A stretch of 64,000 bases of DNA from Umezawaea endophytica (GCF_025061645.1 NZ_JANYMP010000032.1:1-64000); one strand, 5' to 3'; positions 31,067-45,191 are shown, numbered from the stretch's first letter. Translations and numbers: made by a program. The notes: generated by a model not told the origin, from the letters alone.

Positions 31067-32533
31067 TCACCCACCCAACTCCACCTTCAAATCCCTCAAC
31101 GCCCCATAAACCCTCTCCACAACCGGAAGCACCCGAGCGTAATACTCCACCGCCTCCGCATCCGGCAAAATCCTCCTCCCGGGCACAACCAACTCCGCCG
31201 CCTCCGTCAACGACGACAACACCCCCAAAGCCCTCCACCCCACCAAGGCCGCCCCCACCCCAGACCCCTCACTGTCATCCGCCAACTCCAACTCCATCCC
31301 CAAAGCGGAAGCCAGCACCACAGCCCACAACTCACTCCGAAATGCCCCACCCGTAACCCGAACGGTGTCCACAGCAGCCCCGGTGGACCGCACAGCCTCC
31401 AAAACCAGGGCCAACTGCTGCCCCACCCCCTCCACCAACGCCCGAGTGATCTCCGCCCTCGTGTGCTCCTTCCGAAGCCCGATCAACGTCGCCCGAGGAT
31501 CCGGATCCCACCACGGCGCCCGCTCCGCCAACAGGTACGGCAGCGCCAACACCCCGTTGGCCCCCACCGGCACACCCGCGGCCTCCTCCAAAAGCACAGA
31601 CACCTCAACGGAAAACGTATCGGCGGCCCACTGGGCCACCACCCCACCGTTGCTGACCGCTCCCCCGAGCACCCACAACCCATCCGCGATCCCGTAGCAG
31701 AAGACCCGCCCCCGCTCATCCACCCCTGGCTGATCCCGCACCACCCGCAAAGCCCCGCTCGTCCCCAACGACAACGCCGCGACCCCTGGAACCACCGCCC
31801 CCACACCGAGGTTCGCCAACGGCCCGTCCCCACCCCCCATGACCACCGGCGTCCCAGGCCGAATCCCCAGCACATCAGCGGTCAACGGGAAAGAATCCGT
31901 GGGCGCCAACAACTCCGGCAACTGCGCGGCCTCGATCCCCGCGAACGCCAACGACTCCGGGTGCCACGCCAACCGGTGGATGTCCATCAACCCGGTCCCG
32001 GACCCGGACGAGTGCTCGGTCGCCAACCGCCCCGTCAACCGGAACCCGACGAAGTCCTTCAACCCGCACCACCGCGCCGAGCGGGCCAGTTCGGGCGAGT
32101 GCCTGCTGAACCACGCCAGCTTCGACAGCGGCGCGAACGGGTGGATCGGCGTCCCCGTCACCTGGTGCAGGGCCGCACCCGCCTCGGTCCCCCGCAGCAG
32201 CGCCGTCTCCTCGACCGCCCTGTTGTCGGCCCAGCTCAACGACCCGGTCAACGGCTCGCCGTCGGCCCCGACGGCGAGCAGCGTGTGCATCGCCCCGGTC
32301 AACGACAACGCCACCACGTCGACGTCCGACGACACGCACCAGGCGGCGACCTCCCGCAACGCCAGGAAAGCCGCCTCCACGACCTGGAGCGGGTCGTGCG
32401 TCGCCTCCCCCGACGGGGTGGTGTGCAACGGATACCCGTGCTCGGCGCTGAACAGCACCCGAGCACTCCGATCGACCGCGATCACCTTCGTCGCGGTGGT
32501 TCCCAGGTCCACACCGAGCACTGCCTCAGCCAT
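31067..32533 (-). CDS. FGGY-family carbohydrate kinase, gluconokinase-like
   Basis: A 488-residue sugar kinase. The N-terminal phosphate loop is LGVDLGTTATKVIAVD, followed by VVALSLTGAMHTLLAVGADG, SLSWADNRAVEE and, in the second domain, VVMGGGDGPLANLGVGAV and SLGTSGALRVV. The closing VRVTGGAFRSELWAVVLASA is the adenosine motif. Overall it looks closest to gluconate or xylulose kinases; the exact sugar is uncertain and no sugar transporter is adjacent. The 3' half has T-ending codons on the coding strand, part of the asymmetric junction at 30-31.5 kb. Confidence 0.88.
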   Translation of the reverse strand: MAEAVLGVDLGTTATKVIAVDRSARVLFSAEHGYPLHTTPSGEATHDPLQVVEAAFLALREVAAWCVSSDVDVVALSLTGAMHTLLAVGADGEPLTGSLSWADNRAVEETALLRGTEAGAALHQVTGTPIHPFAPLSKLAWFSRHSPELARSARWCGLKDFVGFRLTGRLATEHSSGSGTGLMDIHRLAWHPESLAFAGIEAAQLPELLAPTDSFPLTADVLGIRPGTPVVMGGGDGPLANLGVGAVVPGVAALSLGTSGALRVVRDQPGVDERGRVFCYGIADGLWVLGGAVSNGGVVAQWAADTFSVEVSVLLEEAAGVPVGANGVLALPYLLAERAPWWDPDPRATLIGLRKEHTRAEITRALVEGVGQQLALVLEAVRSTGAAVDTVRVTGGAFRSELWAVVLASALGMELELADDSEGSGVGAALVGWRALGVLSSLTEAAELVVPGRRILPDAEAVEYYARVLPVVERVYGALRDLKVELGG

Positions 32534-32562
32534 ACCCGCAGACGCTACTCAACGAACGGCGA

Positions 32563-32600
32563 AAGGGGCGCGGCCGACGCTCCCGTCGACCACGCCCCTT
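32563..32600 (-). terminator. Terminator after asd
   Basis: AAGGGGCGCGGCCGACG (32563-32579) pairs with CGTCGACCACGCCCCTT (32584-32600) with two C-A mismatches, loop CTCC. On the minus strand it lies 15 bp after the asd stop and before the kinase start. Confidence 0.75.
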
Positions 32601-32614
32601 CGACCACCGAACGC

Positions 32615-33679
32615 CTAGAGCCGCTCGGCCAGGCCTTCCGCGATCTCGTACGTGTTCAGCGCCGCGCCCTTGCGCAGGTTGTCCCCGCACACGAAGAAGT
32701 CCAGCGTGTTCGGGAAGTCCAGCGCCTGCCGGACGCGCCCGACGAACGTCGGGTCCTCCCCGACCGTGTCGACCGGCGTCGGGAACTTCAGCTCCGCCGG
32801 GTCGTCGACCAGCACGATCGTCGGCTGCGCGGCCAGGATCTTGTGCGCCGCCTCCACGGTGACCTCGCGCGCGAACACCGCGTGCACCGCCAACGAGTGC
32901 GTGGTCACGACCGGCACCCGCACGCAGGTGGCGGACACCTTCAGGTCCGGGATGCCGAGGATCTTGCGGGACTCGTTGCGGACCTTGAGCTCCTCGCTCG
33001 TCCACCCGTCGTCCTTCAGGGACCCGGCCCACGGGATCACGTTCTGCACCAGCGGTGCCGGGAACGGCGAGTCCGACACCGGCAGCCCGGCCGCGTCGAG
33101 CACCTCGCGCACGTCGCCGACCCGAACCCCGACCTCCTTGCCCGCCAACGCTTCCAGCTCGGCGTACAGGCGGTCGATCGCGGCCTGCCCGCCACCGGAG
33201 GCGGCCTGGTAGGACGACACCACGAGTTCCTTCAGCTCGAACTCCCGGTGCAGCGCCCCCAACGCCGCCATCATCGACAGCGTCGTGCAGTTCGGGTTGG
33301 CGATGATCCCCTTTGGCCGGTTGGAGATCTGGTCCGCGTTGACCTCGGGCACCACCAGCGGCACCTCGGGGTCCATCCGGAACGCCCCGGAGTTGTCCAC
33401 CGCGACGGCTCCGCGGGAAGCGGCGATCGGCGCCCACTCCGCGGACACCTCGTCCGGCACGTCGAACATCGCGATGTCGACCCCGTCGAACGCCTCCGGG
33501 GAGAGCGCGACGACCGTCAGCTCCTCACCGCGGACGGTGAGCTTCTTGCCCGCCGACCGCGCCGAGGCGATCAGCCGGATCTCGCTCCACGGCACGCTCG
33601 CGCGGCCGTCCATGATGTCGATCATGACGGTGCCGACGGCGCCCGTCGCGCCGACCAGTGCCAGCACGGGCCCGCTCAT
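32615..33679 (-). CDS. asd: Aspartate-semialdehyde dehydrogenase
   Basis: A 354-residue enzyme that reduces aspartyl phosphate to aspartate semialdehyde with NADPH, for lysine, methionine, threonine and diaminopimelate. The NADP loop is [20 protein letters not shown], the active-site Cys is in [17 protein letters not shown], the substrate-binding [16 protein letters not shown] follows, and the catalytic His region is [16 protein letters not shown]. The ATG overlaps the lysC stop (ATGA), so the two sequential enzymes are coupled, as in mycobacterial ask-asd. Confidence 0.95.
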   Translation of the reverse strand: MSGPVLALVGATGAVGTVMIDIMDGRASVPWSEIRLIASARSAGKKLTVRGEELTVVALSPEAFDGVDIAMFDVPDEVSAEWAPIAASRGAVAVDNSGAFRMDPEVPLVVPEVNADQISNRPKGIIANPNCTTLSMMAALGALHREFELKELVVSSYQAASGGGQAAIDRLYAELEALAGKEVGVRVGDVREVLDAAGLPVSDSPFPAPLVQNVIPWAGSLKDDGWTSEELKVRNESRKILGIPDLKVSATCVRVPVVTTHSLAVHAVFAREVTVEAAHKILAAQPTIVLVDDPAELKFPTPVDTVGEDPTFVGRVRQALDFPNTLDFFVCGDNLRKGAALNTYEIAEGLAERL

Positions 33680-34941
33680 CGTCCACTCCCCGCGTACACC
33701 ACGGCCTCTTCGTCCCCACCGAGCTCGAACGCGTCGTGCAGCGCGCGGACGGCGTCGTCGAGCTGCGTGTCCCGGCAGATCACCGAGATCCGGATCTCCG
33801 ACGTGGAAATGATCTCGATGTTGACGCCCGCCGTGGCGAGCGCCTCGCAGAACGTCGCCGTCACACCGGGGTGCGACCGCATCCCGGCGCCGATCAGCGA
33901 CACCTTGCCGACGTGGTCGTCGTAGAGGACCTGCTCGAAGCCGATCTCGTCGCGCGACTTGTTCAGCGCCTCGACGGCGCGCGGGCCGTCGTCCTTCGGC
34001 AGCGTGAACGTGATGTCCGTGCGACCGTCGGCGGCGCGCGAGATGTTCTGCACGACCATGTCGATGTCGATCTCGGCCTGCGCCACGACGCGGAAGATCT
34101 TGGCCGCGACGCCGGGGTGGTCCGGCACGGCGGTCACGGTGACCTTGGCCTCCGACCGGTCGTGCGCGACGCCGGTGATCATCGCCTGTTCCACGGGATG
34201 GTCCTCCACTGACCCGGACACGATGGTCCCTGGCTTGTTGCTGAACGAAGAGCGGACGTGCACGGGGACGCTGTAGCGGCGCGCGTACTCGACGCAGCGC
34301 AGCATCAGCACCTTCGCGCCGCACGCGGCCATCTCGAGCATCTCCTCGTAGGTGATGGTCTCCAGCCGCTTGGCGTTGGGCACGATGCGGGGGTCGGCGG
34401 TGAACACGCCGTCCACATCGGTGTAGATCTCGCAGACGTCGGCCTTGAGCGCGGCGGCCAGCGCCACCGCGGTCGTGTCCGTGCCGCCACGCCCGAGCGT
34501 GGTGATCTCCTTGCTGTCCTGGCTGACGCCCTGGAACCCGGCGACGATCGCGATCGCCCCGTCGGCCAGCGCGTCGGAGATGCGGCTCGGCGTCACGTCG
34601 ATGATGCGCGCCTTGCCGTGCACGGACGTCGTGATCACACCCGCCTGCGAGCCGGTGTACGACCTGGCCTCGGCCCCCAGCGCGTCGATCGCCATCGCCA
34701 GCAGCGACATCGAGATGCGTTCACCGGAGGTGAGCAGCATGTCGAGCTCGCGGGCGGGCGGCACCGGGGACACCTGGCGGGCCAGGTCGAGCAGCTCATC
34801 GGTCGAGTCGCCCATCGCGGAGACCGCGACGACCACGTCGTTGCCGGCTTTTCGGGTCGCGACGATCCGCTCGGCCACCCGTTTGATCCGCTCGGCGCTT
34901 CCGACCGAGGAACCGCCGTACTTCTGGACGACGAGCGCCAC
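33676..34941 (-). CDS. lysC: Aspartate kinase, alpha subunit frame
   Basis: A 421-residue aspartokinase that phosphorylates aspartate. The kinase domain starts [20 protein letters not shown], with [15 protein letters not shown] and [17 protein letters not shown]. Two ACT regulatory domains follow ([20 protein letters not shown] and [20 protein letters not shown]) that bind lysine and/or threonine for feedback inhibition. GTG at 34941 is well placed behind AAGGAGGTCAGTCG. An internal GTG at 34194 can start the separate beta subunit. First gene of the lysC-asd operon. Confidence 0.95.
   Translation of the reverse strand: MALVVQKYGGSSVGSAERIKRVAERIVATRKAGNDVVVAVSAMGDSTDELLDLARQVSPVPPARELDMLLTSGERISMSLLAMAIDALGAEARSYTGSQAGVITTSVHGKARIIDVTPSRISDALADGAIAIVAGFQGVSQDSKEITTLGRGGTDTTAVALAAALKADVCEIYTDVDGVFTADPRIVPNAKRLETITYEEMLEMAACGAKVLMLRCVEYARRYSVPVHVRSSFSNKPGTIVSGSVEDHPVEQAMITGVAHDRSEAKVTVTAVPDHPGVAAKIFRVVAQAEIDIDMVVQNISRAADGRTDITFTLPKDDGPRAVEALNKSRDEIGFEQVLYDDHVGKVSLIGAGMRSHPGVTATFCEALATAGVNIEIISTSEIRISVICRDTQLDDAVRALHDAFELGGDEEAVVYAGSGR
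34192..34207 (-). promoter_or_regulatory. Internal ribosome-binding site and start for the LysC beta subunit
   Basis: Inside lysC the minus strand reads GGAGG (34207-34203), 8 nt, then GTG (34194-34192), in frame. This would give a 172-residue protein of the two ACT domains. Corynebacterium and Bacillus aspartokinases II are alpha2-beta2 enzymes made this way. The start falls just before the conserved [17 protein letters not shown]. Confidence 0.65.
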
Positions 34942-35040
34942 CGACTGACCTCCTTGTGGATCAAATTCCCACGTCGCAGGCAGCCTACCTGTGTCAAGGA
35001 GTGGACTACGGGGGCCGTGACGGGCACTACTCTCGTGCCC

Positions 35041-36249
35041 GTGTCGACAGTCCAGGTGGTGGCCGATCCCCCGGCGGAGCACGACGGGGAACCCTCGTCG
35101 CGCGAGCGGCTGGCGAAGCTGCTGAGACACCGCTACGCGGTGCTGCTGGCTCCCGCGGTGGTGTTCGTCGCGATCCGCGAGCTGGGGCTGTTCGTGCTCG
35201 GGCTGATGGCCGACCGGTGGAACAAGAGCACGACCACGGCGCTGACGTCGTGGGACGGGCAGTGGTTCCTGGGCATCGCCGAGGGCGGTTACGGCGGGGT
35301 GCCGGGCTCCCTGGTCGACGCGTTCGGCAAGCGCACCCCGGAGACGCCGCTCGCGTTCTTCCCCGGCTACCCCGCGCTGGTGCGCTGGCTCGACGGGCTG
35401 CCCGGCGTGGAGACGCGCGGGGCCGCGTTCACCGTGAGCCTGGTGAGCGGCGTGTTCTGCGCGTACGGCCTGTTCCGGCTGGGGAAGGCCATCCGCGGCG
35501 GCTCGCCGCGCGCCGGGCTGGTGCTGGTGGCGCTGTTCGCCGCGTCGCCGATGGCGGTCGTGCTGTCGATGACGTACTCCGAGGCCACGTTCTGCGCGCT
35601 GGCGGCGTGGGCGCTGGTCGGCGTGGTGGAGCGGAAGTGGGTGCTCGCGGGCCTGTGCACGGCGGGGGCGGGCCTGGTGCGGCCGACGGCCGCGGCGCTG
35701 CTGCTGGCCGTCGGCGTGGCGGCGCTGGTCGCCGTGATCACCCGCAGGGACGGCTGGAAGCCGTGGGTGGGTGGTCTGATCGCGCCGCTCGGCCTGCTGG
35801 GCTACCTCGGTTACGTGGCCGCGCGCACCGGGCGGATCGACGGCTGGTTCGCCCTCCAGCAGCGCGGCTGGGACTCGCGGTTCGACGGCGGGGCGGCGAC
35901 GTGGAAGTTCGCGCTGGCCAACCTCGGGGAGCCGCGGTCGGTGCTGGAGCTGACGACCGTGTGGATCCTCGGGATCGCGGTGGCGCTGGTGGTGCTGGGC
36001 ATCCGGCGGGGCCTGGAGTGGCCGCTGCTGGTCTACGGGATCGGGGTGCTGGTGATGGACCTGGGCTCGAACGGGCTGATGAACTCGAAGGCGCGGCTGC
36101 TGCTGCCCGCGTTCACGCTGCTGATCCCGGCCGCGCTGGCCATCGCGAAGCGGCGGACGTCGACGGCCGTGGCCCTGCTGACCGGGCTCGCGGTGTTCAG
36201 CGCCTGGTTCGGCGCGTACGCCATCACGGCCTGGCAGTACGCGATCTGA
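35041..36249 (+). CDS. PIG-V-like polytopic mannosyltransferase-family protein
   Basis: A 402-residue membrane protein with about ten segments. [17 protein letters not shown] after the first segment and [20 protein letters not shown] match the loop motifs of the GT-C mannosyltransferase/PIG-V group, where an acidic residue uses polyprenyl-phosphate sugars. [20 protein letters not shown] is also typical. It may glycosylate a lipid or envelope glycan; the acceptor is unknown. GTG at 35041 is preceded by TACTCT with 7-nt spacing, which suggests a leaderless start; GTG at 35017 or 35035 would also be in frame. The stop overlaps the next ATG by 1 nt (TGATG). Confidence 0.8.
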   Translation: MSTVQVVADPPAEHDGEPSSRERLAKLLRHRYAVLLAPAVVFVAIRELGLFVLGLMADRWNKSTTTALTSWDGQWFLGIAEGGYGGVPGSLVDAFGKRTPETPLAFFPGYPALVRWLDGLPGVETRGAAFTVSLVSGVFCAYGLFRLGKAIRGGSPRAGLVLVALFAASPMAVVLSMTYSEATFCALAAWALVGVVERKWVLAGLCTAGAGLVRPTAAALLLAVGVAALVAVITRRDGWKPWVGGLIAPLGLLGYLGYVAARTGRIDGWFALQQRGWDSRFDGGAATWKFALANLGEPRSVLELTTVWILGIAVALVVLGIRRGLEWPLLVYGIGVLVMDLGSNGLMNSKARLLLPAFTLLIPAALAIAKRRTSTAVALLTGLAVFSAWFGAYAITAWQYAI

Positions 36250-36839
36250 TGATCCCGGCGATCGAGCAGCGGTGGAGTCCTCGGGCGTTCGACCCGGTGG
36301 CGGAGGTGTCGCGCGAGCAGATGGGGGTGCTGCTGGAGGCCGCCCGGTGGGCCGCGTCGCACGGCAACACCCAGCCAGCCCGGTTCCTGCTGGGCTACCG
36401 GGGCGACGACACCCACGCGCGGATCCTCGGGGCGCTGCGGCCCCGCAACCGGACCTGGGCGCAGCGCGCGTCGGTGCTGATGATCGGTGCCGTGGTCACC
36501 GCGGACGAGCGCGGCGAGCTGCCGAACACCGTCTACGGGCTGGGGCTGGCGGTGCAGAACCTGGTGCTCCAGGCCGTGGACCTCGGGCTGGTCGCGCACC
36601 AGATCGGGGGGTTCGACAAGGACGCCGTGCGGGTGGCGTTCGCGCTGCCGGACGACGCGCTGCCGGTCGTGGCCATCGCCGTCGGGCACCTCGGTGACGT
36701 GGCGGACCTGCCGGAGGAGCTCCAGGTCAGGGAAACGCGGCCGCGCAGGCGCAGGCCGCTGACCGAGCTGGTGTTCAGCGGGACGTGGGGCGAGCCCGCG
36801 TTCTCAGTCGAGCCTGCGGACGAGCCTGAGCACGAGTGA
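36249..36839 (+). CDS. Nitroreductase-family FMN oxidoreductase
   Basis: A 196-residue nitroreductase-fold protein: [20 protein letters not shown] and [20 protein letters not shown] form the FMN-binding front, and [20 protein letters not shown] then [12 protein letters not shown] the rest. Enzymes of this family reduce quinones or nitro compounds with NAD(P)H. It is coupled to the upstream membrane protein by TGATG. Its last 36 nt overlap the end of the converging membrane-protein gene, a long coding overlap. Confidence 0.87.
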   Translation: MIPAIEQRWSPRAFDPVAEVSREQMGVLLEAARWAASHGNTQPARFLLGYRGDDTHARILGALRPRNRTWAQRASVLMIGAVVTADERGELPNTVYGLGLAVQNLVLQAVDLGLVAHQIGGFDKDAVRVAFALPDDALPVVAIAVGHLGDVADLPEELQVRETRPRRRRPLTELVFSGTWGEPAFSVEPADEPEHE

Positions 36840-37124
36840 TCTGGCGAACAGCCAGAACAGCGCCGCGATGCCGAAGTTCACGATCACGCCCAGCGTCGGG
36901 TCCTGCGGGGCGAACAGGTCGTGGAACCCGAGCGAGAGCGGCTCCGCGAGCACGCGGATCGTGGACGTGATCCCGTTGTCCGGGTTCGCCTTGCCGACGG
37001 TCAGCACCACGTGGGCGACGAGGACCAGCGCGATGGCGAGTCCTGCCCAACCGACGGCGACGGTCACGGCGCCCACGACCTTCGCGCGGACGCCGTGACC
37101 GGCACTTGTCTGGTTCTCGGCCAT
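36804..37124 (-). CDS. Small membrane protein, paralogue of the next gene
   Basis: A 106-residue protein with two membrane segments (AVTVAVGWAGLAIALVLVAH and [20 protein letters not shown]) and a basic end (LRLVRRLD). It aligns with the product encoded just upstream in its second half: LAEPLSLGFHDLF versus LAGPLALFFPGLF, and GVIVNFGIAALFWL versus AVIVNYGLAAVFWL. The function is unknown. The 3' end overlaps the nitroreductase gene by 36 nt. Confidence 0.75.
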   Translation of the reverse strand: MAENQTSAGHGVRAKVVGAVTVAVGWAGLAIALVLVAHVVLTVGKANPDNGITSTIRVLAEPLSLGFHDLFAPQDPTLGVIVNFGIAALFWLFARSLVLRLVRRLD

Positions 37125-37159
37125 GCCACCCAGTGTGGCACAGGCTTACCCACCAGTAG

Positions 37160-37459
37160 CTAGCGAGCGATGAGGCGGGCGATGAGGCCCGTGACCACGA
37201 GCCAGAAGACGGCGGCGAGGCCGTAGTTCACGATGACGGCCAGGTTGTAGTTGTCGAACTGGAACAGGCCCGGGAAGAAGAGCGCCAGAGGACCGGCGAG
37301 CGACTGCACGAACGAGAAGAACGCGTTGGCCTGGTTAGCGCCGAGCACGATCATCAAGATGTAGATGATCTCGATGATCGCGAACAGCGCGCCAACACCG
37401 CTGATCACCCTGGCAGCCGTGTAGCTGCCGCTACGAGTTCCTGTACGCCATCTGGACAT
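37160..37459 (-). CDS. Small membrane protein, paralogue of the previous gene
   Basis: A 99-residue protein with membrane segments at about 18-42 (VISGVGALFAIIEIIYILMI) and 73-96 (AVIVNYGLAAVFWLVVTGLI). It looks like a tandem duplicate of the gene at 36804. The ATG at 37459 was chosen because the residues before it have no similarity to the paralogue. The pair is divergent from the leuA leader. The function is unknown. Confidence 0.75.
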   Translation of the reverse strand: MSRWRTGTRSGSYTAARVISGVGALFAIIEIIYILMIVLGANQANAFFSFVQSLAGPLALFFPGLFQFDNYNLAVIVNYGLAAVFWLVVTGLIARLIAR

Positions 37460-37566
37460 GTGAAAGAAGTTCCCGTACACGCGTGCGGCGAAACACGAAC
37501 GGGCGAAATTCCACCATGTGGTCCAACGGTTCGGTCTCGGGCGGAATTCTGGGTAGGGTGTCGACC

Positions 37567-40132
<2,566 letters not shown>

Positions 40133-40220
40133 GGGCGGATCCTGCCAGTACGGGCGGGATTGCTGAAGTTCCCGGCCGGTCTACCCGGTCCTGTTCGGCC
40201 AGTGGCGCACGGCACTAGCT

Positions 40221-40868
40221 GTGGGAATGCTGAAGTTGTCGCGCGGGCGACGCCGATTCCGCCCGCCGCGCGTTGCACGGGATGTGAACACTGCCGTGGC
40301 GAGCCTGCTCGTGCTGTTCCTGGTCGCGGTGGTGCCGCTCGCGCCCACCGAGGCGGTGCTGATCGGGTACGGGGTGCTCGCCGCGGCGGGTGACCTGCCG
40401 CTGGTCTGGGTGATCGTCGTGGCGGCGGTGGGCTGCACGATCGCCGACTTCGTGAACTTCCGGCTGGGCCGGGGCCTGGGGGTCCGGGCGTTGAAGCGGC
40501 TCAACCGGAGCGCGGGGTCGCGGGCACTGGTGTCCTGGACCACCGGGCAGCTCGCCGACCGGGGCGAGTCGATCCTGGTGGCGATCCGGTTCGTGCCGGG
40601 CGGCGGGATCGTCGGGGCGGTGCTGGCCGGGTCGCTGCGGTGGCCGCGGCGCAGGTTCGCGCCGGTGGCGGTCATCGGGGCGACGCTGTGGAGCGCCTAC
40701 GCGGCGCTGCTCGGGTACGTCGGCGGGCAGGTCGTGTCCGAGCCCGCGTTGGCGCTGCTGATCTCGCTCGGCGTGGCGCTGGTGATCAGCGTGCCCGCCG
40801 GGATGGTGATCCGGGCCGCTCAGCGGCGGGTCGTGCCCGCCGAGGCGGCTACGACCGTCGCGGTGTGA
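40221..40868 (+). CDS. Second DedA/VTT-like membrane protein
   Basis: A 215-residue protein (207-215 by start choice) with a basic N-terminus (KLSRGRRRFRPPRVARD) and about five membrane segments. PLAPTEAVLIGYGVLAAAGD and LVAIRFVPGGGIVGAVLAGS are the DedA Glu and Arg motifs, in a diverged form. It may transport or flip a lipid. GTG at 40221 or ATG at 40227; neither has a clear ribosome-binding site. The 3' end overlaps the converging tetR gene by 20 nt. Confidence 0.82.
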   Translation: MGMLKLSRGRRRFRPPRVARDVNTAVASLLVLFLVAVVPLAPTEAVLIGYGVLAAAGDLPLVWVIVVAAVGCTIADFVNFRLGRGLGVRALKRLNRSAGSRALVSWTTGQLADRGESILVAIRFVPGGGIVGAVLAGSLRWPRRRFAPVAVIGATLWSAYAALLGYVGGQVVSEPALALLISLGVALVISVPAGMVIRAAQRRVVPAEAATTVAV

Positions 40869-41451
40869 GCCTGGCGCGGATGGCCGCGCGGGCCCGGTCG
40901 TAGGCGTCCGGGTCGCTGTGCAGGATGGCCTGGACGTTGGCCGCCTCCATGAAGGCGATGACCTCGAAGGCCACCTGGGCCGGGTCGGCGTCGAGGTCCG
41001 ACTTCCCGGCCTGGTCGCGGATGAGGTCGGACCACCCGGTGCCCGCTTCGGCGACGGCGTCCCTGACCCGCCCCGGCCGTGAGCTGAACTCCGGCTGCAC
41101 GGCGGCGAAGAAGCAGCCGCCGGGGAAGGTGCGGTGCTCGGAGTAGCCGAGCCAGCCCTCGCACAGCGCTCGGAGGCGCGGCAGTCCCGCCTCCCGCTGG
41201 AGCGCCGGGGTGATGACCTCGTCGATGAAGATCTTCTTGGCGGCCCTGACGGTGGCGAGCTGGAGTTCCTCCTTCGAGCCGAAGTGGGCGAAGACGCCGC
41301 TCTTGCTGATCTCCAGCTCGGTGGACAGGCGGCCGATGGACAGGCCTTCCAGCCCTTCCACCGAGGCGATGTCCGCGGCTCGCCTGAGGATGAGTCGTCG
41401 GGTCTGCTCGCCGCGTTCCAGCCTGCCGTCCGGGTTCACCACGGTGGTCAC
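40849..41451 (-). CDS. TetR-family transcriptional repressor
   Basis: A 200-residue TetR protein with the N-terminal helix-turn-helix RLILRRAADIASVEGLEGLS, then IGRLSTELEISKSGVFAHFG. The C-terminal part (CFFAAVQPEFSSRPGRVRDA) resembles the TetR_C subgroup of AcrR-like regulators sensing small hydrophobic ligands. GTG at 41451 has GAGGGAGCTACC upstream. It is divergent from a TIGR03086 protein gene; a palindrome over that gene's promoter is the likely operator. Confidence 0.9.
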   Translation of the reverse strand: MTTVVNPDGRLERGEQTRRLILRRAADIASVEGLEGLSIGRLSTELEISKSGVFAHFGSKEELQLATVRAAKKIFIDEVITPALQREAGLPRLRALCEGWLGYSEHRTFPGGCFFAAVQPEFSSRPGRVRDAVAEAGTGWSDLIRDQAGKSDLDADPAQVAFEVIAFMEAANVQAILHSDPDAYDRARAAIRARLTPRRS

Positions 41452-41465
41452 GGTAGCTCCCTCGG

Positions 41466-41508
41466 TTGACAGGGTCTCGCCGTCAAGTAATAGTACGACC
41501 GTTCGTAC
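41466..41508 (+). promoter_or_regulatory. Promoter and TetR-type operator of the TIGR03086 gene
   Basis: TTGACA (41466-41471), 17 bp, AATAGT (41489-41494) is a near-consensus housekeeping promoter. GTACGA-CCGT-TCGTAC (41493-41508), a perfect 6-bp-arm palindrome, covers the -10 and predicted start at about 41501, so a bound TetR would block transcription. Confidence 0.6.
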
Positions 41509-41517
41509 AGTTACCTG

Positions 41518-42087
41518 ATGGGGGTTGTCGTGCTGGATCTCGTGGAGTTGGACCGCCGTGCCTGCGAGCTGAACTTCTCGCTCATCGACGGGTTGGGCGA
41601 GGCGGAACTGGACCTGGCCACGCCGTGCGTCGAGTGGACCGTGCGGGAGCTGATCCAGCACCAGGTCGAGTCGACGACGGCGTTCACGGCAGGCACCGGC
41701 GGGGCGTCCTGGGACGTGGCGCGCGTGCCACTGGGGGCCGACCCGCTGGGGGTCTACCAGGCCGCGGTGTCGGAGGCCTGGGCCACGTTCGACCGTGCCG
41801 GGATGCTCGAGGGCGAGTGGGAGTTCCCCGGTTTCGGCAGGCAGAGCGGGCGGACGCTGGTGGCCGCGCACTTCGTGGACAACCTGATCCACGCCTGGGA
41901 CCTCGCGCGGGCGCTGGGGCAGGAGTACGAGTTCGAGGAGGACTTGGCCGACGCCGCGCTGCGGATCACCCGGCGCTACCCGCCGGGCATCGCGTCGTTC
42001 GCCCCTCCCGTGGACGTGCCGGACACCGCCTCCACGACGGACCGGTTGGTGGGACGGCTGGGCCGCTCGCCCCGCTGGCCCGCCTGA
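41518..42087 (+). CDS. TIGR03086-family (DinB-like, maleylpyruvate isomerase-fold) protein
   Basis: A 189-residue helical-bundle protein. ATPCVEWTVRELIQHQVEST and AAHFVDNLIHAWDLARALGQ carry the His/Asp/His metal site of the mycothiol-dependent maleylpyruvate isomerase/DinB superfamily. Some members use mycothiol in detoxification; the reaction here is unknown. It is divergent from, and probably repressed by, the TetR gene. ATG at 41518. Confidence 0.87.
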   Translation: MGVVVLDLVELDRRACELNFSLIDGLGEAELDLATPCVEWTVRELIQHQVESTTAFTAGTGGASWDVARVPLGADPLGVYQAAVSEAWATFDRAGMLEGEWEFPGFGRQSGRTLVAAHFVDNLIHAWDLARALGQEYEFEEDLADAALRITRRYPPGIASFAPPVDVPDTASTTDRLVGRLGRSPRWPA

Positions 42088-42103
42088 GCGGCCCCCTGGA
42101 ACG

Positions 42104-42139
42104 GGAACGGCCCGCAGCGGGGGGTCTGCGGGCCGTTCC
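42104..42139. terminator. Hairpin between the TIGR03086 gene and the peptide importer operon
   Basis: GGAACGGCCCGCAG (42104-42117) and CTGCGGGCCGTTCC (42126-42139) are perfect complements with an 8-nt loop. It lies between converging transcripts. Confidence 0.82.
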
Positions 42140-42153
42140 TCTTCGTTCTGCGC

Positions 42154-44254
<2,101 letters not shown>

Positions 44255-44258
<4 letters not shown>

Positions 44259-45187
44259 CGCCTGTTCTTCGGGTCGAGCGCGTCGCGCAGGGACTCACCG
44301 ACGAGCGTGAAGCCCAGCGCGATGGCGATGATGCAGCCCGCGGGCCAGAACGCGAGCTGCGGGTGCGTGTCGATCACGGTCTGGGCGCCGCCGAGCATCT
44401 GGCCCCACTCGGGGATCCGGTCGTCCGGGTTGCCGAGCCCGAGGAACGACAGCGCGGCGGCGTCGATGATCGACGTCGCCAGCACCAGCGTGGACTGCAC
44501 GATCACCGGGCCGAGCGAGTTGGGCAGCATGTGCCGGAACACGATCGCCCCCGGCTTCACGCCGAGCGACGTCGCCGCGAGCACGTGGTCGCTGCCCCTC
44601 TGCGCCAGCATCGACCCGCGCAGCAGCCGGGCGAACACCGGGATCTGCACGATCGACACCGCGAGGATGACGGTGAACAGGTTCGGCTTCGCGAACAGCG
44701 CGCCGATGCCGAACGCCAGCAGGAGCTGCGGGATCGACAGCATGACGTCGACGATCCGCATGACCAGCGAGTCGACCCAGCCGCCGAACGCGCCCGCGAG
44801 CGTGCCGAGCGCGAGACCGCCCACCAGGCCGATCAGCGTGGCGAACACACCCACGAGCAGGGTCTGCTGGGCGCCGACGAGCAGGCGCGACAGGAAGTCG
44901 CGGCCCTGGAGGTCACCGCCGAGCGGGTGGCCCGGCTGCGGCTCGGGGATCTGGTTGCGCGCCTTGATGACCTGGTCCGCCAGGTCCCTGGCGGACGGGT
45001 CGTGCGGCGCGATCCACGGCGCGATGATCGCGATGATGATGAACGCGATGATGATGAACGAGCCGAACAGGAACACCGGGCTGCGGCGCAGGCGCTTCCA
45101 CGCGCTGGCCGCGAGGCTGACCCCGGAGTCGTCGGCGGTCGACTCGGCGAGCGAGTCGATGCGCTCCTTCTTGGTACCGATGGCCAT
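44255..45187 (-). CDS. Opp/Dpp-type ABC transporter, OppC-like permease
   Basis: A 310-residue inner-membrane permease. It has the N-terminal OppC segment (RRSPVFLFGSFIIIAFIIIA), the periplasmic loop HPLGGDLQGRDFLSRLLVGA typical of OppC/DppC, and five further segments. The ATPase-coupling EAA-like loop is LAATSLGVKPGAIVFRHMLP. It is separated by 4 nt from the upstream permease. Confidence 0.93.
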
Positions 45188-45191
45188 GGCG

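Noticed and set aside
30145-33925. Very long plus-strand frames rich in Pro, His, Arg and Asn (403 and 988 codons)
   Set aside because: They are antisense to the MFS/kinase junction, asd and lysC. They stay open because of the A+C-rich strand and high GC, and the opposite frames have clear families.
40150-40240. TGCTGAAGTT repeated twice between the two DedA genes
   Set aside because: Only about 10 bp match and one copy is in coding sequence, so it is most likely chance.
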